Below the pieces are notes generated by a model. It was not told where the DNA came from, ran no database searches, and was given only the letters and a program-made list of their open reading frames with translations. The translations under genes were made by a program, and so were the position numbers. From Lunularia cruciata (lineage: Eukaryota > Streptophyta > Marchantiopsida > Lunulariales > Lunulariaceae), in assembly GCA_948567375.1 (NCBI GenBank), contig OX419755.1, positions 67,956,944 to 68,020,943 of the forward strand: a stretch of 64,000 nt of DNA. The letters are read 5' to 3'. Numbering within the stretch: position 1 is the first letter of the stretch; each line of letters starts with the position of its first letter. Positions 23,701-34,124 of the stretch are shown here, in pieces.

Positions 23701-26700
23701 GCAAATCCGCACTTGATACCACTGACATTGTCAACTTTGCCTGCATATAGCTACTTCTAAGAAAGTACCGACGAGAGAAGGCGTTTTCATTCGCCAACGC
23801 GATTACCATGGCGAATCTGCTGAAGGACGTGATTCTTAGCGACGACGCGAAACTTAACTGGAGACAACGTTTCAGGCGAAGGACCATAAAACTCAGCAAT
23901 AAATTTTCTCATGCTTTAAGCCGTCAAAGCACAAAGTTAAGAAAAAGCTTATCGAAAGCTGTTGATTGGAATGATCCCAATTCTTACTTGAAGCGCCTCA
24001 GCAGCTTTGGGCTTGTAGGAACTGAAGGCCTTGTTGAACCGGAAGATCCAACCCTCCCGCGGAGTTTCTCTCGCACAATGTCTCGCACATTGTCCCGTGG
24101 TGCTAGCTTTGGCCGTTCGCTTTCTCGGCAATTATCTGCGACAACGCTGGCTGCCGCGCATCATGTTTCAACCAAGTGCTGGATCATAGTACACAGCAAA
24201 ATGTTCAGATTTGCAGTTCTGTTTTTTATTAGCCTTAATATGGCAGGTCTATGTTCCTTGAAAGCGAAAATGACTCACCAGCACGAGAGCAGCATTCGTA
24301 TCCTTACCACACGATCTTAAGCTGACAGCCATGGACTAATAGAGCGAAGAGGCGCGGAAGAGAATAGAGGCACAGGAGTCTCCCTATGTTTATACTTCCA
24401 GTTCTTCGAACTTTCTCTGAATTAGTGCTGATGCAATTTCTTCGGTAGAACTTCGACAGGAACCCTTTGAGCTGTCCTGAAAAGACTGTAGCCTGTGAGT
24501 CGTAATTGCAGATGCATCAGCCAGGCCGTACGTGAATTTTCTTTGTTTCTTTACTCGGAACGGATAGGTTATTATTTTATGCTGTGCAAACTTCAACGGG
24601 TTAAATGTTATGAATGTTATTTTATGTTATGAATGCTAGGAGAAGTTCAAACAATCCAATTCTTACACATCATTACGACCTTGACTGTGATCAGAAAGTC
24701 TGGAGATATCCATGATCATTATTTTTGCTGCCGAGCTGGTCGTTCGCTTCTTGGCAGCTGGCCTTGCTGGATTCATAGATGAAAGTGTGATATCCAACTC
24801 CTCTTTTCTGAATGAGAGTGAAACTGTTAATATCATCATGCTTGAAGGACTACAATTTATCAGAACTAGGTCCATCAGATTGTTTCATGACTTGAGTGGA
24901 AGTCGCTTGTCACCGTCTTCTGAGTTCTTGACTTCAGGATTCTTCCCATGACTGAACCTTCCAGCTCTTTTTCCCTCTGCTAACCTTCTAGAGACAACCT
25001 CCTCAACCGACGGGCTATCATCTTGTAGGAATGTTCTGCTTCCTCCATCATTCCTTTGTGTTGACTTCATTTTCATTTGATTTCCGGAGTGTATAGCGCT
25101 TTACCTGTCTTACCCAGATGAGTACGTTCATGTCGTTGAGTAGATCGGTTTTTTCTGTATCTGCAGTGTGGGAATTATAGTTGACGGGTAGTTCTGTATG
25201 CAACTAGTCATGAGTGATCTAAGAAGAACCCCTGAGAAATAGTAGTATAAAATCTAAGGGTCCAATGGTTGGCTCTATTGTCTGTGCTAGTCAGATGTAA
25301 ACGACGCCTGAGACTGATCTCTATGTCATACCTCATTCAATCAGGTCAACGTCCTCTCTATTGTCGTACGCTCAATAAGGGACTTTTTCTTACGGACTGT
25401 TTCTTAGTCGTCTCCTCTGTCATAAGGTGCTCCATACTGTGCTCGAATCTTTTCTCTGTCTGACATTCCTGGGGCCTTTGATACAGTGAGCGCCTCGTGT
25501 GAATTTTAAGTAGAGATGACAAGTCAGGGCTGACCTCTTCTACCAGTTCCAACTAATTCTTGCTCTATTTTCCCAACACTTGGAAGTTCAGTATCACTAC
25601 AACCTTCTATATTATCTGTTGTGTTCTTTCATTCGCTTCCTTCCCGAATACTTTTCTATCTGCCGAATATAGAGAATATGCAACCTGTTTAGTTATTTAC
25701 ATGCATTGGTTACTGATCTTGAACACGTTTCAAAACTCTGCTAAAGAGGAATTTTCCTTGGAGGTAGATGCAAGGTAAGATGCTGTGTTAATAACAAACA
25801 CTCTACTCAGCGTTAAGGTCTCTTGAGTATGTCCGATCCTGTATCAGGCCTTCATGAAAACCTTCAAGCTATTGTTTTGTCTAGAGTATGGGTAGTCTAT
25901 GAGGAAATCACTTAATGATTGCTGTCTTCATTACAGGAATGAACGTGATTGATCTTCTCGTGGTTTTCGTTTCTTGTGGAGCTACTGGGCCAAAGCGGAA
26001 GTACCCAAATCTTACCCCAATTCGAATGCTCCGCTGGTTCTACGTGAAAAAGAGTCGAAGAATTGACAAAGAAGGGCAAGGCACCCCAATACTGGCATGT
26101 TGATAACCATCTTTCAAACTTCAAACGAGTGCCTGAAAAGTGAAAATACTTGCAATTGATTTCATGATATTTGTGTCTCTCTATGTGGAATTACTTCCAT
26201 CTTTAGAAAACCGTGCTAGAAGAGGTTAAGAAGCTGATTACCACTCTCGACTTCAAAGTCGAGAACAAACCAATGTTTGTCGCGCATTGATGGATAATTA
26301 AAATATCAACAAGAGTAGATTAATCATAGATTAGTGCCCTTGTCATGCGTTGACCAGGCATCCATCCTCAGAAGCGTGGGAGCTCTCTCCAGTGTGTACT
26401 TCTTCCTTCTCATGGTCATCATCATATTCTCAGTCTTCAGTATGGAGCTTTACGGTGGTCAGATGTACAATTTTGACGACGGTTATCCTCGTGCTAATCA
26501 TGATTCTTTTCTGCAAACGATGCTGTTGTGGTTCTCTGTCACCACTGGTGAGAGCTGGGTGAATCACATGTGGAATGCTATGCGCCCCGGAGTGAAAAAC
26601 AGGTTCATTAATCTAGCCCTGCGAAATATATCTTCAGATCAGGCTCCTTAATCTGTTTCAAAGTAGAGGAACTAGCTTCACCGAATATCTGTACCAACAC

Positions 26701-29700
26701 ATTTAACAGAGTGTCATGTCCAGTGCATCACCCGAGATCGATGAGGACCTCAGAAAGAGTTTCCCAAGTTGGCGAAATATCCAATTAATAGATGTAACAT
26801 GTAATATAGTTCCTTGTTGTTATCATACTAGCTGAATATGCTACCTGTGCACACATCTAATTATTGAAGTTTCTATCCTCATGTATTTAGGCACTTAAGG
26901 GTTCAAGTTCAGAAAGTCTGGTCTTGCCCCGTTTGCCCCCTAGTGAAGGCGTGTTCTATGATGTATGTATGTATATACGACATACTAAGAACTGTGGATA
27001 TTTCGTCGACCTCTTATCTCGACATAGACATACTAAACGGAGTCTACCGTATAATATTTCATAGAGCAGAAAGGAGTGTCTGATCAAGAGATGCATCACT
27101 TCTTCTCGTCTTCTTCTTTGTCTACCTCTTCAGAGGATAATACCCTGTAAAAACTATGAAAATATTGGCTCTGACTTTCTATTTGGAACTGGCTGCGACA
27201 GATGGTTCGCACCGTTCCTGTTTGTCCTGTACTATATGATAACAGCGTATGTGATCCTCAATCTAATCATCGCAACGATTTTGGAGGAGACAGAGCTAAC
27301 GGACAATCAAAAGAAGCACATACAGAAGGTAAGACCAAAACAACAAACACCAAACACAAACACCTTCGGGTTCTTGCCGTTACTTACTCGTTTAAAATTT
27401 TATTGAGTTAACACGAATAAAACGGAAATGTAATTTGTTCAAAATAACACCTGCAGTGTCTATGGAGCAATTTCTCCGTGTGATTACAAGGTGTACATTG
27501 GGTGTGTCGCTTGTATTTGCCGGTGTCAGGGAGAGAATGATTTGTACATTTTTCTTCCAGATTCGTTCAACTCGTTCCGAGGTGCTAGGTGGTGGCAAGG
27601 TCGCATGCTCATGTTGTAGAACATCACGACATGCTTGAGCTGCCAGCTAACAATCTGGCGTTTCCTACATGCACTTGGCAAGATGCACTAGAAATGTATT
27701 CATTCTCCCCCGAGTCGTCATCACTAAACTTCAACCGGCTTGCATAGGCATACATCTTATGGACATTGCCTGGATCTTACTGTCTTGTTATGCAGCGGGA
27801 ACACCTCAAATGGTTGCAGACCAAGCACCTGCAACATATGTCCTCCACAAGGGGTTCAGATTGGCTGCTTGCGACGGTTTCAGGTGCTCACAAAGGATAC
27901 AAGGATGTAAAGCGACGCATGACCTCTATGCGTGTATCGCGTATGTCGCTTTTCCCCTCGAGACAGACTTCAGAGTTTCAAGGATCACCACCTCAAACAA
28001 CAGCAGAGGGAACTTCCTCAAGTGCAGAATCAAGACCACCAGCAGCTGTCACTCCCACGGAGGCAAGCAGTTCACGGACCTTCCCTCCCTCTCGCGGACT
28101 TTCTACCAAAAGAGCCTCATTTACAACCTCCGACTTACCAGGTTCGACAGACGCTGACGATCGAACAAAAGCAAGAATTTTTCGTCGAAGCAGCGCTAGT
28201 GCTTTAAGCACTATTGCACCAGCCACTGTCCACACACCCTTACACCGCAGGATGAGCCAAGAATCCGATAAAGTATTACAAAGAAGTGGATTTACTGGAG
28301 GCGACTTCGGTGGCGAGAACAGAACTGTTCTTCAAGCGGCCCTATTAGCAGTTGTAGATGACCAAGCCAAAGTTGCTGCTGCCTCAGTTGCAAGAGATGC
28401 TGATGAGAAGATAAAGGCTAAAGCTATTGCTGCAGGAACGGGCACGTATGGGAGAACGAAGAGCGGCCGAACCTCTTTCGTTCTTTCCGATTTTGAAGGC
28501 ATTGAGGCTGCAGAAGAGAAACAGGACCCGTGGTGGATGAATCGGCGATCTCTCTTTCTTTTTGTCCCTAACAACAAGATGAGACTTTTTATTACTAAGG
28601 TGGTCGACCATCCTTGGTACAGATGGTGGCAGGTGTTGTTCTGTGGTTGCGGTACATTCGTTATGGCTTCCACGGACTCCATTGGCAACTACTACTTTTT
28701 TGGCCCAGCACTGCCAACTCTGGACAAGCTCACAATGGCTGTAAGTTCCTTGCGACTAACTACTTCTTATTTCCTTCAACAGTGTTCTTACTACTGAGTT
28801 TGGTTGCTAAAGATTAAACAACACTTAGAATCAAGTAGGAATACCAATCCAACGATTTATAGTGCCTAATTATCTGGTAAGTAACTATAAATCAATTCCA
28901 ATCCACGCTCACAATTCAGCCTGTCTCTATCAAGTTTCCCTTTTGAAGGATCTTCTGACATACCAGAAACCTATAAAGTAACCGTCAGCCAGATGGATGT
29001 ATCATGACTCCATTTGCATGTTTCCGGTGCGATCCTAAGTGGATTTTGGATCCCCTGTCCGGTGAACGAGCTCTGCTCCCATTTTTCAAACATCATGACT
29101 TCAGCATGTAGGCCCAACTGTTGTCTCTTCTACATCAACTGACGAAGTCGCGTGTGTCCAAGCCTCCACGGCACCACGCTAGTTCTTGCTCTTTCACCTT
29201 CAACGAATGTAACCACGTTTGCCACAACCTCAGTGGATAAACATCCAATTGAATCCAACGAGATCTTGTAGACTCAAACGAAGTTGGATACAACACCCTA
29301 TGTACTCACGCTAGGTAGCACTGCGACGTTCCATTGCTTGCTCATAGAGGCGGTGCCTTCTTCTAGTTGTATATAATTATAGACTTGCTGCTTTGGTTCT
29401 CATTTGCCCTTGATAAAACCTTATCATTTGAGTATGTTGAAGGAGAAGTGACGATGCACTTTTCCTAATTCACTGCTGTGCGATATGTAGTAGCATGATA
29501 TCATATGCATGGAACTTCAGGTGGTGAAGCATGAAACTCAGGGCTGAGGTGGAACTAGAAATGAGGTTCGCTAGTTGATGTTTTACTCAGTAGTGATTAG
29601 AATGTTAGAAGTTATTTTCTTGCCAATTTTGCGTTTTATCATTGCAGGTATTTACGCTGGATGTGGTACTAAAGAGTATTGCTTACGGATTTCTTTTCAC

Positions 29701-32700
29701 ACGTGAGGCTTATTTGGGAGATCCATACAACTTTATTGACTTATTGAATCTGGTTATGCACGGTATGTACTTGACGAAATATAGACATGAATTGCCAAAA
29801 AACGTTTTCAATAAAGGGAAGCAAATCTGGCTTCGAACATGGCGGATAATGCTGGCTTTCCGTCCATTTCGATTTATTTCACGATTTCGTGGCCTGAGGA
29901 CCCTGACAACCTCCCTTATTCACACAATGCCGGCCATTGGTCAGATCTTCTTGTTTACTGTTATTGTGTACGCTATCTATGCTGTGATAGGGATGCAGCT
30001 CTATGCCAATCGATTCCGCTTCTGTACAGACACGACTGTGATTGGTCACGTAGATTGTGTCGGTCTTTACCACAATGAGGTTGGAATTTTAATGTCACGT
30101 ACTTGGGTCAATGCACCGTTTCACTTCGATGCCTTTGGTGAGGCTATGTTGGCTCTGTTTGTGGCATCGACTTCCGACAACTGGTTGGAGTACTTCCTTT
30201 ATACATCCATGGATCTAGCACACCATCCTGAGCTGTCGCCTCGACGAAATATAAGTCCTTCACATGCTCTATACTTCGTGTCGTTTATCTGCATTGGTGG
30301 TTTCTTCATCCTCCGAATGTTTGTGGGTGTCTTCATCGATCAATTTGGTATCATCTCCGGCACCAAACTGCTGACCGAAAGACAGAAGTTGTGGCGAGAC
30401 ACCAATCGTCTAATCCAAAGTCTCAGACCTAAGCGTCTACCAGCTGAAGTGCATGGTCCAATACGTGGAACTTGCCACAACATTGTCCATAGTAGGGCTT
30501 TTGAACTTGGCGTGGTTGCAGTTATCTGTGGCAACTACATCTATATTGCAACCGTTCACTATAGGCAGAGCCTGACATTAGATCAGCATAATGCCATCGA
30601 GACCGCGTTTGTCTCCGTATATCTTATGGAGGCGATACTGAAGTTTATAGGAACAAAGGTGAGAAATCGACACTCGTCAGCTTGTGTCCCGTCGATAAGA
30701 CATGTCCTCAGAGACAGAGTATCTTCGCTGCTGACCTAGCTGTTAGCCAACTCTGATTGCGGCTGCACCAAAGAATTATGCATCTCCGAGCTTATCTTTA
30801 CTTTATTTGTACCCTCGAACATTGTAGTACTTGCTGTTCCTGGGCGATGAACATTACCGTGAACTGGTTAAACAAAATACAGAAATCGGACAGTATTGCT
30901 AACGCTGTTGATTGTGTTTGTGTGTGGCTATAGACGGCAGATTGGTGGGATGATAAATGGAATGTCAGTGAACTCATTATGGTGCTGGTATCTGCCACCG
31001 TTCTATGGCCAACTAGATATCCTAAACATGTGCTTAGTATGCACAAAGTCGCTGGCTTTTTCATTATTGTCCGAATCTTTCGCGTCATTCGTTATTTTCA
31101 TACTCTCAACACAATGGTTAAAACGGTGCTGGTCAGTTTGCCCTCTATGGTTAATATTATATCTTTAATGGGGATATTTTTGGCCTGTTTGGCTCAAGTT
31201 GCCCAACAAACTTTTCCAGCCATTAGAGACGGAATATGTATCCATTCAAGAGGCGAGAACTCCTTTGAGGACTTTGCAGCTTCTTTCATTGTCCTTCTCC
31301 AGGTGAGATGGAATAAAACAACTTGGTCCTCTCGATAAGCTTAGAATCTAGTAATAATGCTTTGCAGATGCACAATTTCTTTCCACCTTACTCTTCAGCT
31401 TCCTCTTGCATAACTCTCAACTCTCATTGACTTAATTCGGACGCCTTACTTTAACTAGGCTTATGTTTGTGGGTATGAACAGGTCACCACCCTCGACAAT
31501 TGGTCATGTATAATGATTGATATTACCATTCAACCCCCGGACTGCGTACCGGGCTTAAGCACTGTTGAGAACGACTGTGGATATCCGGTTGGAGGCCTTG
31601 TGTATATGCTGATAGCTGTCTGCCTCACGAATTACATTTTCGCCAACCTTTTCATTGCTCAAATTTTGGACTCTATCACTTTTGGGCTACTCAGTGAAAA
31701 TGCTTTGCTGACACCAGCTAACTTGATTGCATATCAAAACTTGTGGTCTCAGAAGGCATTTGACAGCAAGTACTCCTCACTACTCGCTTTTCTCATACTT
31801 CCCTTTTCCGTTCGTATGGATATGTAGAATGTATCGTAATCGAAGCAATTTTCTCCCTTTTGCATTTTTGGATATATATCACCCTGCGAAACAGATTCTT
31901 AGAACAATTTTTGTTTAAATTTGCTGCTTAGACTTCAGCACTGCAGACTATCACCTGGAGAATCTGATCTGATGTCTAAATCTAAGTGGAATGAACTATA
32001 TCTTTTGAACTGTACAGGTGTACAGGGTACTTAGGACAACATAAACTCAAAGAATTCTTGGTTAAACTGGGTTCACCTTTGGGAGGGAGAAAGTTGATTG
32101 GCTTTGTCAAGTGGTGAGTGACTTCTCCATGTACTCTTTACCTCTGGTTACAAATTTTCTCCATGGTACCCTTTACCTCTGGTTACAGTTGACTATGTAA
32201 CAAACAACACGTTTTCCAGGAGGAAGGTCACCACAATTGATGGAATATGAGTAATAGTAATTACATTACTATCCTCTGCTCCAGTGCACCTGATTATTAT
32301 CAAGATTGTTGACTTAGTCTACACGTAAAGTTGAAATAAACTAACATCAGTGCATGATTGAAGATCTAATCAAAAGATCAAAAAATGAGGTTCGTGCTAT
32401 ATCACTTTAAGATCTGTGGGTGTGATCATTGACTTGTTGTCGAGGTGTGCGCACATGCCCCATTTACTAACAATTGTGGATCATAGCTCAGGTATACGAA
32501 AATAGAATTCGAGGTGTTTCATTTCCGCAGCGATAAGGGCATTGCTTTCCAACCACTGCTCGAAACTATTTGTCTCTACAAAGTTGGCCCGAGGGTACGT
32601 TGAATCGACTCCACAATTGTTTTCAGAGATGAGTATCCAGCTTTGATACCCAGCAGAAATAGAAGGATTCTTAAACTGAATGTTGAATTGCAGGGACTGG

Positions 32701-33095
32701 AACTGCCCATCCGCATAGAGAGAGAACGACAGATTAAGAGCATATATGAGAAGGGTGCTGCGATTAAGATCCAGGGTTTAGTACGTGGGTTCTTACAAAG
32801 AAGGAGAAACAAAAGAGCCAAAGCTGGAGGTATGGAGAAAGATGAAGGTGGAAAAAGATATAGTGAGAACCCAGACAAACCTCCTGATATAGTTTTTGGG
32901 GAAGATCCCCTCCAAGCAAGATCAGGAGTGGCAAGGCCCCATCCTAGGTCACAACCGCTTCCAACAGAAACAGGAACTCCTTCAAACGATGGGGATAGAA
33001 CACCAGAACAATCGTCGACTTCCCATGCCTCAAAGCCACATGAATCACCTTCCCATTCGGAGATTGTTCCTGAAATTGTCCCAGATACACCTTAG
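11716..33095 (+). CDS. Four-domain voltage-gated Ca2+ channel alpha-1-like subunit, 24 coding exons
   Basis: Predicted plasma-membrane voltage-gated cation channel with four 6-TM repeats. Coding exons: 11716-12218, 12893-13094, 13410-13558, 13728-13871, 17822-17932, 18125-18242, 18750-18874, 19383-19506, 20776-20847, 21183-21246, 21330-21493, 23751-24246, 24695-24784, 25937-26043, 26207-26257, 26358-26602, 27202-27328, 27796-28740, 29648-30658, 30934-31302, 31483-31769, 32018-32113, 32492-32594, 32694-33095. Phases fit throughout (6105 nt, about 2034 aa). Selectivity-filter residues read E (TFEGW), E (TGESW), D (TSDNW), D (TLDNW), as in animal T-type channels. The C-terminus has an EF-hand-like segment and an IQ motif. 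The N-terminus is Gly/Pro/His-rich and low-complexity. An upstream in-frame ATG at 11647 is possible. Weakest points: the 12893-13094/13410 junction (a small exon near 13145-13194 may exist), the unusually short S1-S2 loop of repeat II, and the donors at 24785 and 26258. Confidence 0.88.
14260..14895 (+). repeat. Intronic dispersed repeats (R2 and companions) in the large channel intron
   Basis: 14345-14440 matches the reverse complement of about 22420-22505, 14540-14660 matches 22550-22690 directly, and 14660-14895 is an R2 copy. The block lies in intron 13872-17821. No coding exon is embedded. Confidence 0.6.
15550..15775 (+). repeat. Dispersed repeat R2, plus-oriented copy
   Basis: Clear copy of R2 containing 'GGCACTCATGAGCTTT', 'GAAACTCGGTA', 'CCCAGCTACTTCGGCA' and 'TTAGGACTCATGCGTT'. 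It is in the same orientation as 14660-14895 and inside the same intron. Confidence 0.7.
15776..17700 (+). repeat. Array of R1 repeats in the channel intron
   Basis: The R1 core (GAGTTCTGGATCCCCCGTTC, then a TCGAACGGCTTCTGTCCTCA block and ATCCAGTCC) recurs near 16177, 16452, 17110, 17223, 17317 and 17606. Spacing is irregular, about 90-660 bp. The core contains the palindrome CGTTC-NTCG-AACG in its best copies. Long hydrophobic-looking open frames here are side effects of T-rich sequence. Confidence 0.65.
22115..22335 (+). repeat. Dispersed repeat R2 in the channel intron 21494-23750
   Basis: Diverged R2 copy with 'GAACCGAGTTTGCATTGGCA' at its start and 'GGACTCATGCTGCCATAGAGC' minus a base or two at its end. 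It lies in the intron between repeat I S6 and the I-II linker. Confidence 0.6.
22420..22770 (+). repeat. Repeat block with two tandem ~90-bp units
   Basis: Two imperfect tandem copies begin near 22588 and 22677, each with 'CAGTCC', 'GTGGGTAT' and 'ACCGGGT' blocks and 'TACAACGGGT'. The first part (22420-22505) is inverted relative to 14345-14440. Confidence 0.55.
23751..27328 (+). other. Channel I-II linker and repeat II
   Basis: Residues about 592-964. The linker starts with LLLRKYRREKAFSFA and contains six R-x-x-S motifs at 24060-24137. S1 is FRFAVLFFISLNMA, S2 IIIFAAELVVRFLAAG, S3 VIDLLVVFVSCGAT. S4 is weak: PIRMLRWFY has only two arginines. S5 is SSVYFFLLMVIIIFSVFSM, the pore Glu codon is 26550-26552, and S6 is VLYYMITAYVILNLIIATI. 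Confidence 0.82.
27796..30534 (+). other. Channel II-III linker and repeat III
   Basis: Residues about 964-1575. The long II-III linker is Ser/Thr/Arg-rich and probably disordered. Pre-S1 reads LFLFVPNNKMRLFITKV. S2 spans the 28740/29648 junction. S4 is the strongest of the four (RTWRIMLAFRPFRFISRFR, seven arginines). S5 includes LFTVIVYAIYAVIGMQLY; the pore Asp codon is 30176-30178; S6 ends ILRMFVGVFIDQFG. The linker to repeat IV is short, about 50 residues, as in animal Cav/Nav channels. Confidence 0.88.
29035..29100 (+). repeat. Isolated R1 core in channel intron 28741-29647
   Basis: A single diverged R1 copy ('TTTTGGATCCCCTGTCCGGTGAACGAG') broken from the main array; the intron otherwise shows no gene. 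Confidence 0.45.
30535..33095 (+). other. Channel repeat IV and cytosolic C-terminus
   Basis: S2 is AFVSVYLMEAILKFIG; S3 follows at 30970-31010; S4 is VRIFRVIRYFHTL with three arginines at third-residue spacing. The pore Asp codon is 31495-31497 and S6 includes YMLIAVCLTNYIFANLF. After S6 comes an EF-hand-like region (NLWSQKAFDSKCTGYLGQHK, then LGSPLGG) typical of Cav C-termini. The IQ motif AAIKIQGLVRGFLQRRR lies at about 32757-32808. The tail is polar and ends at TAG 33093-33095. Confidence 0.87.
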
Positions 33096-34124
33096 AGATC
33101 TGCGTGTGTTAAAATGTCCATTATCTAGAGTAAGAGTAAAGATATTCAGTGCACTGAATGCGTGCATAAATGTCAAAGTATATATATTGATATATATTCC
33201 CAGTTCCCATTTATGGGATAGACAGGTGGCTTCTACAAATTTATGCGACAGAAGCAACGCACAGGCTGCCAGACCTATTCAAAGTTTTGACTAAGTTACC
33301 ATTACACCGTCATCATGTCCCTTAGGAAAGACATCGAGTGTAACCTTGTATAAATGAGGTGTTGTAATCAATGGCAAGAGTTTGATAGAGTGATGGTCTC
33401 ACTATTTTCTCGAGGAAAATGTTGTCCATGACACTGTGCACCCACTTCTCCACTTGTAACATACTTGTCTATTAATCCTCATTCACGGTTGTTTACTCGA
33501 ATATCCTCTCCAGTCAAAATTGAGTGGGGAAAGTAGTAGAGGCTGAGCGAGAAGGAGTAGCGAATGTGGGAGTAGAAGTCAAAAACTTCATCGGTCAGGT
33601 CTCTCGACCGTTGAGACACCACTCAAATACATAAGGATGACATACATGGTCTTTTAAGGAAAACGACCGATCATCCGGTTCATCACAGAGACTCTTCCTT
33701 CTTGGAAGAGGGTACAAGGTATGAAACGTATTGTTATCAGCACAAACATGAACTTCCTAACACAACTCAGTAATCTATCTAGAGTTGTGAATTTTTCCAA
33801 TTCCTGAAGCTCTAAAGTTTCAAGACAGAAAAATTTCTCCACCCCTTGGGATGCTCTCAAGACGTTCAAAACGTAGTTCTGTACGGGCCCCACACTCTAA
33901 TTTTCGCCTACAGGACTCTGTTCCTTGTAGGCAGGAAACAGTCTTGGCCTTCAATTGAAAGTAACTGCAGCAAACCTCTCTACAAGGACCAACAGATAAT
34001 TGCATGGCCATGGATGAAGGCTAATTTCTTCATGTGACTAGCCTATTCAAAGAGGAGAATAGCTCGAGTAGCTCAGCCGATGGCCATCTCCAAACTAGGT
34101 ACAAAGTTTTCGACTCCTATATCA
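33096..34124. other. Tail-to-tail intergenic region, channel / PP2A-A
   Basis: It separates the convergent 3' ends of the channel (plus) and the PP2A-A gene (minus). It probably contains both 3' UTRs and polyadenylation sites. Short frames on either strand show no family resemblance. Confidence 0.5.

Noticed and set aside
27435..27638. Possible exon near 27455-27620 in the II-III linker
   Set aside because: None of its frames fits the phase-0 ends on both sides; direct joining of 27328 to 27796 keeps the frame.
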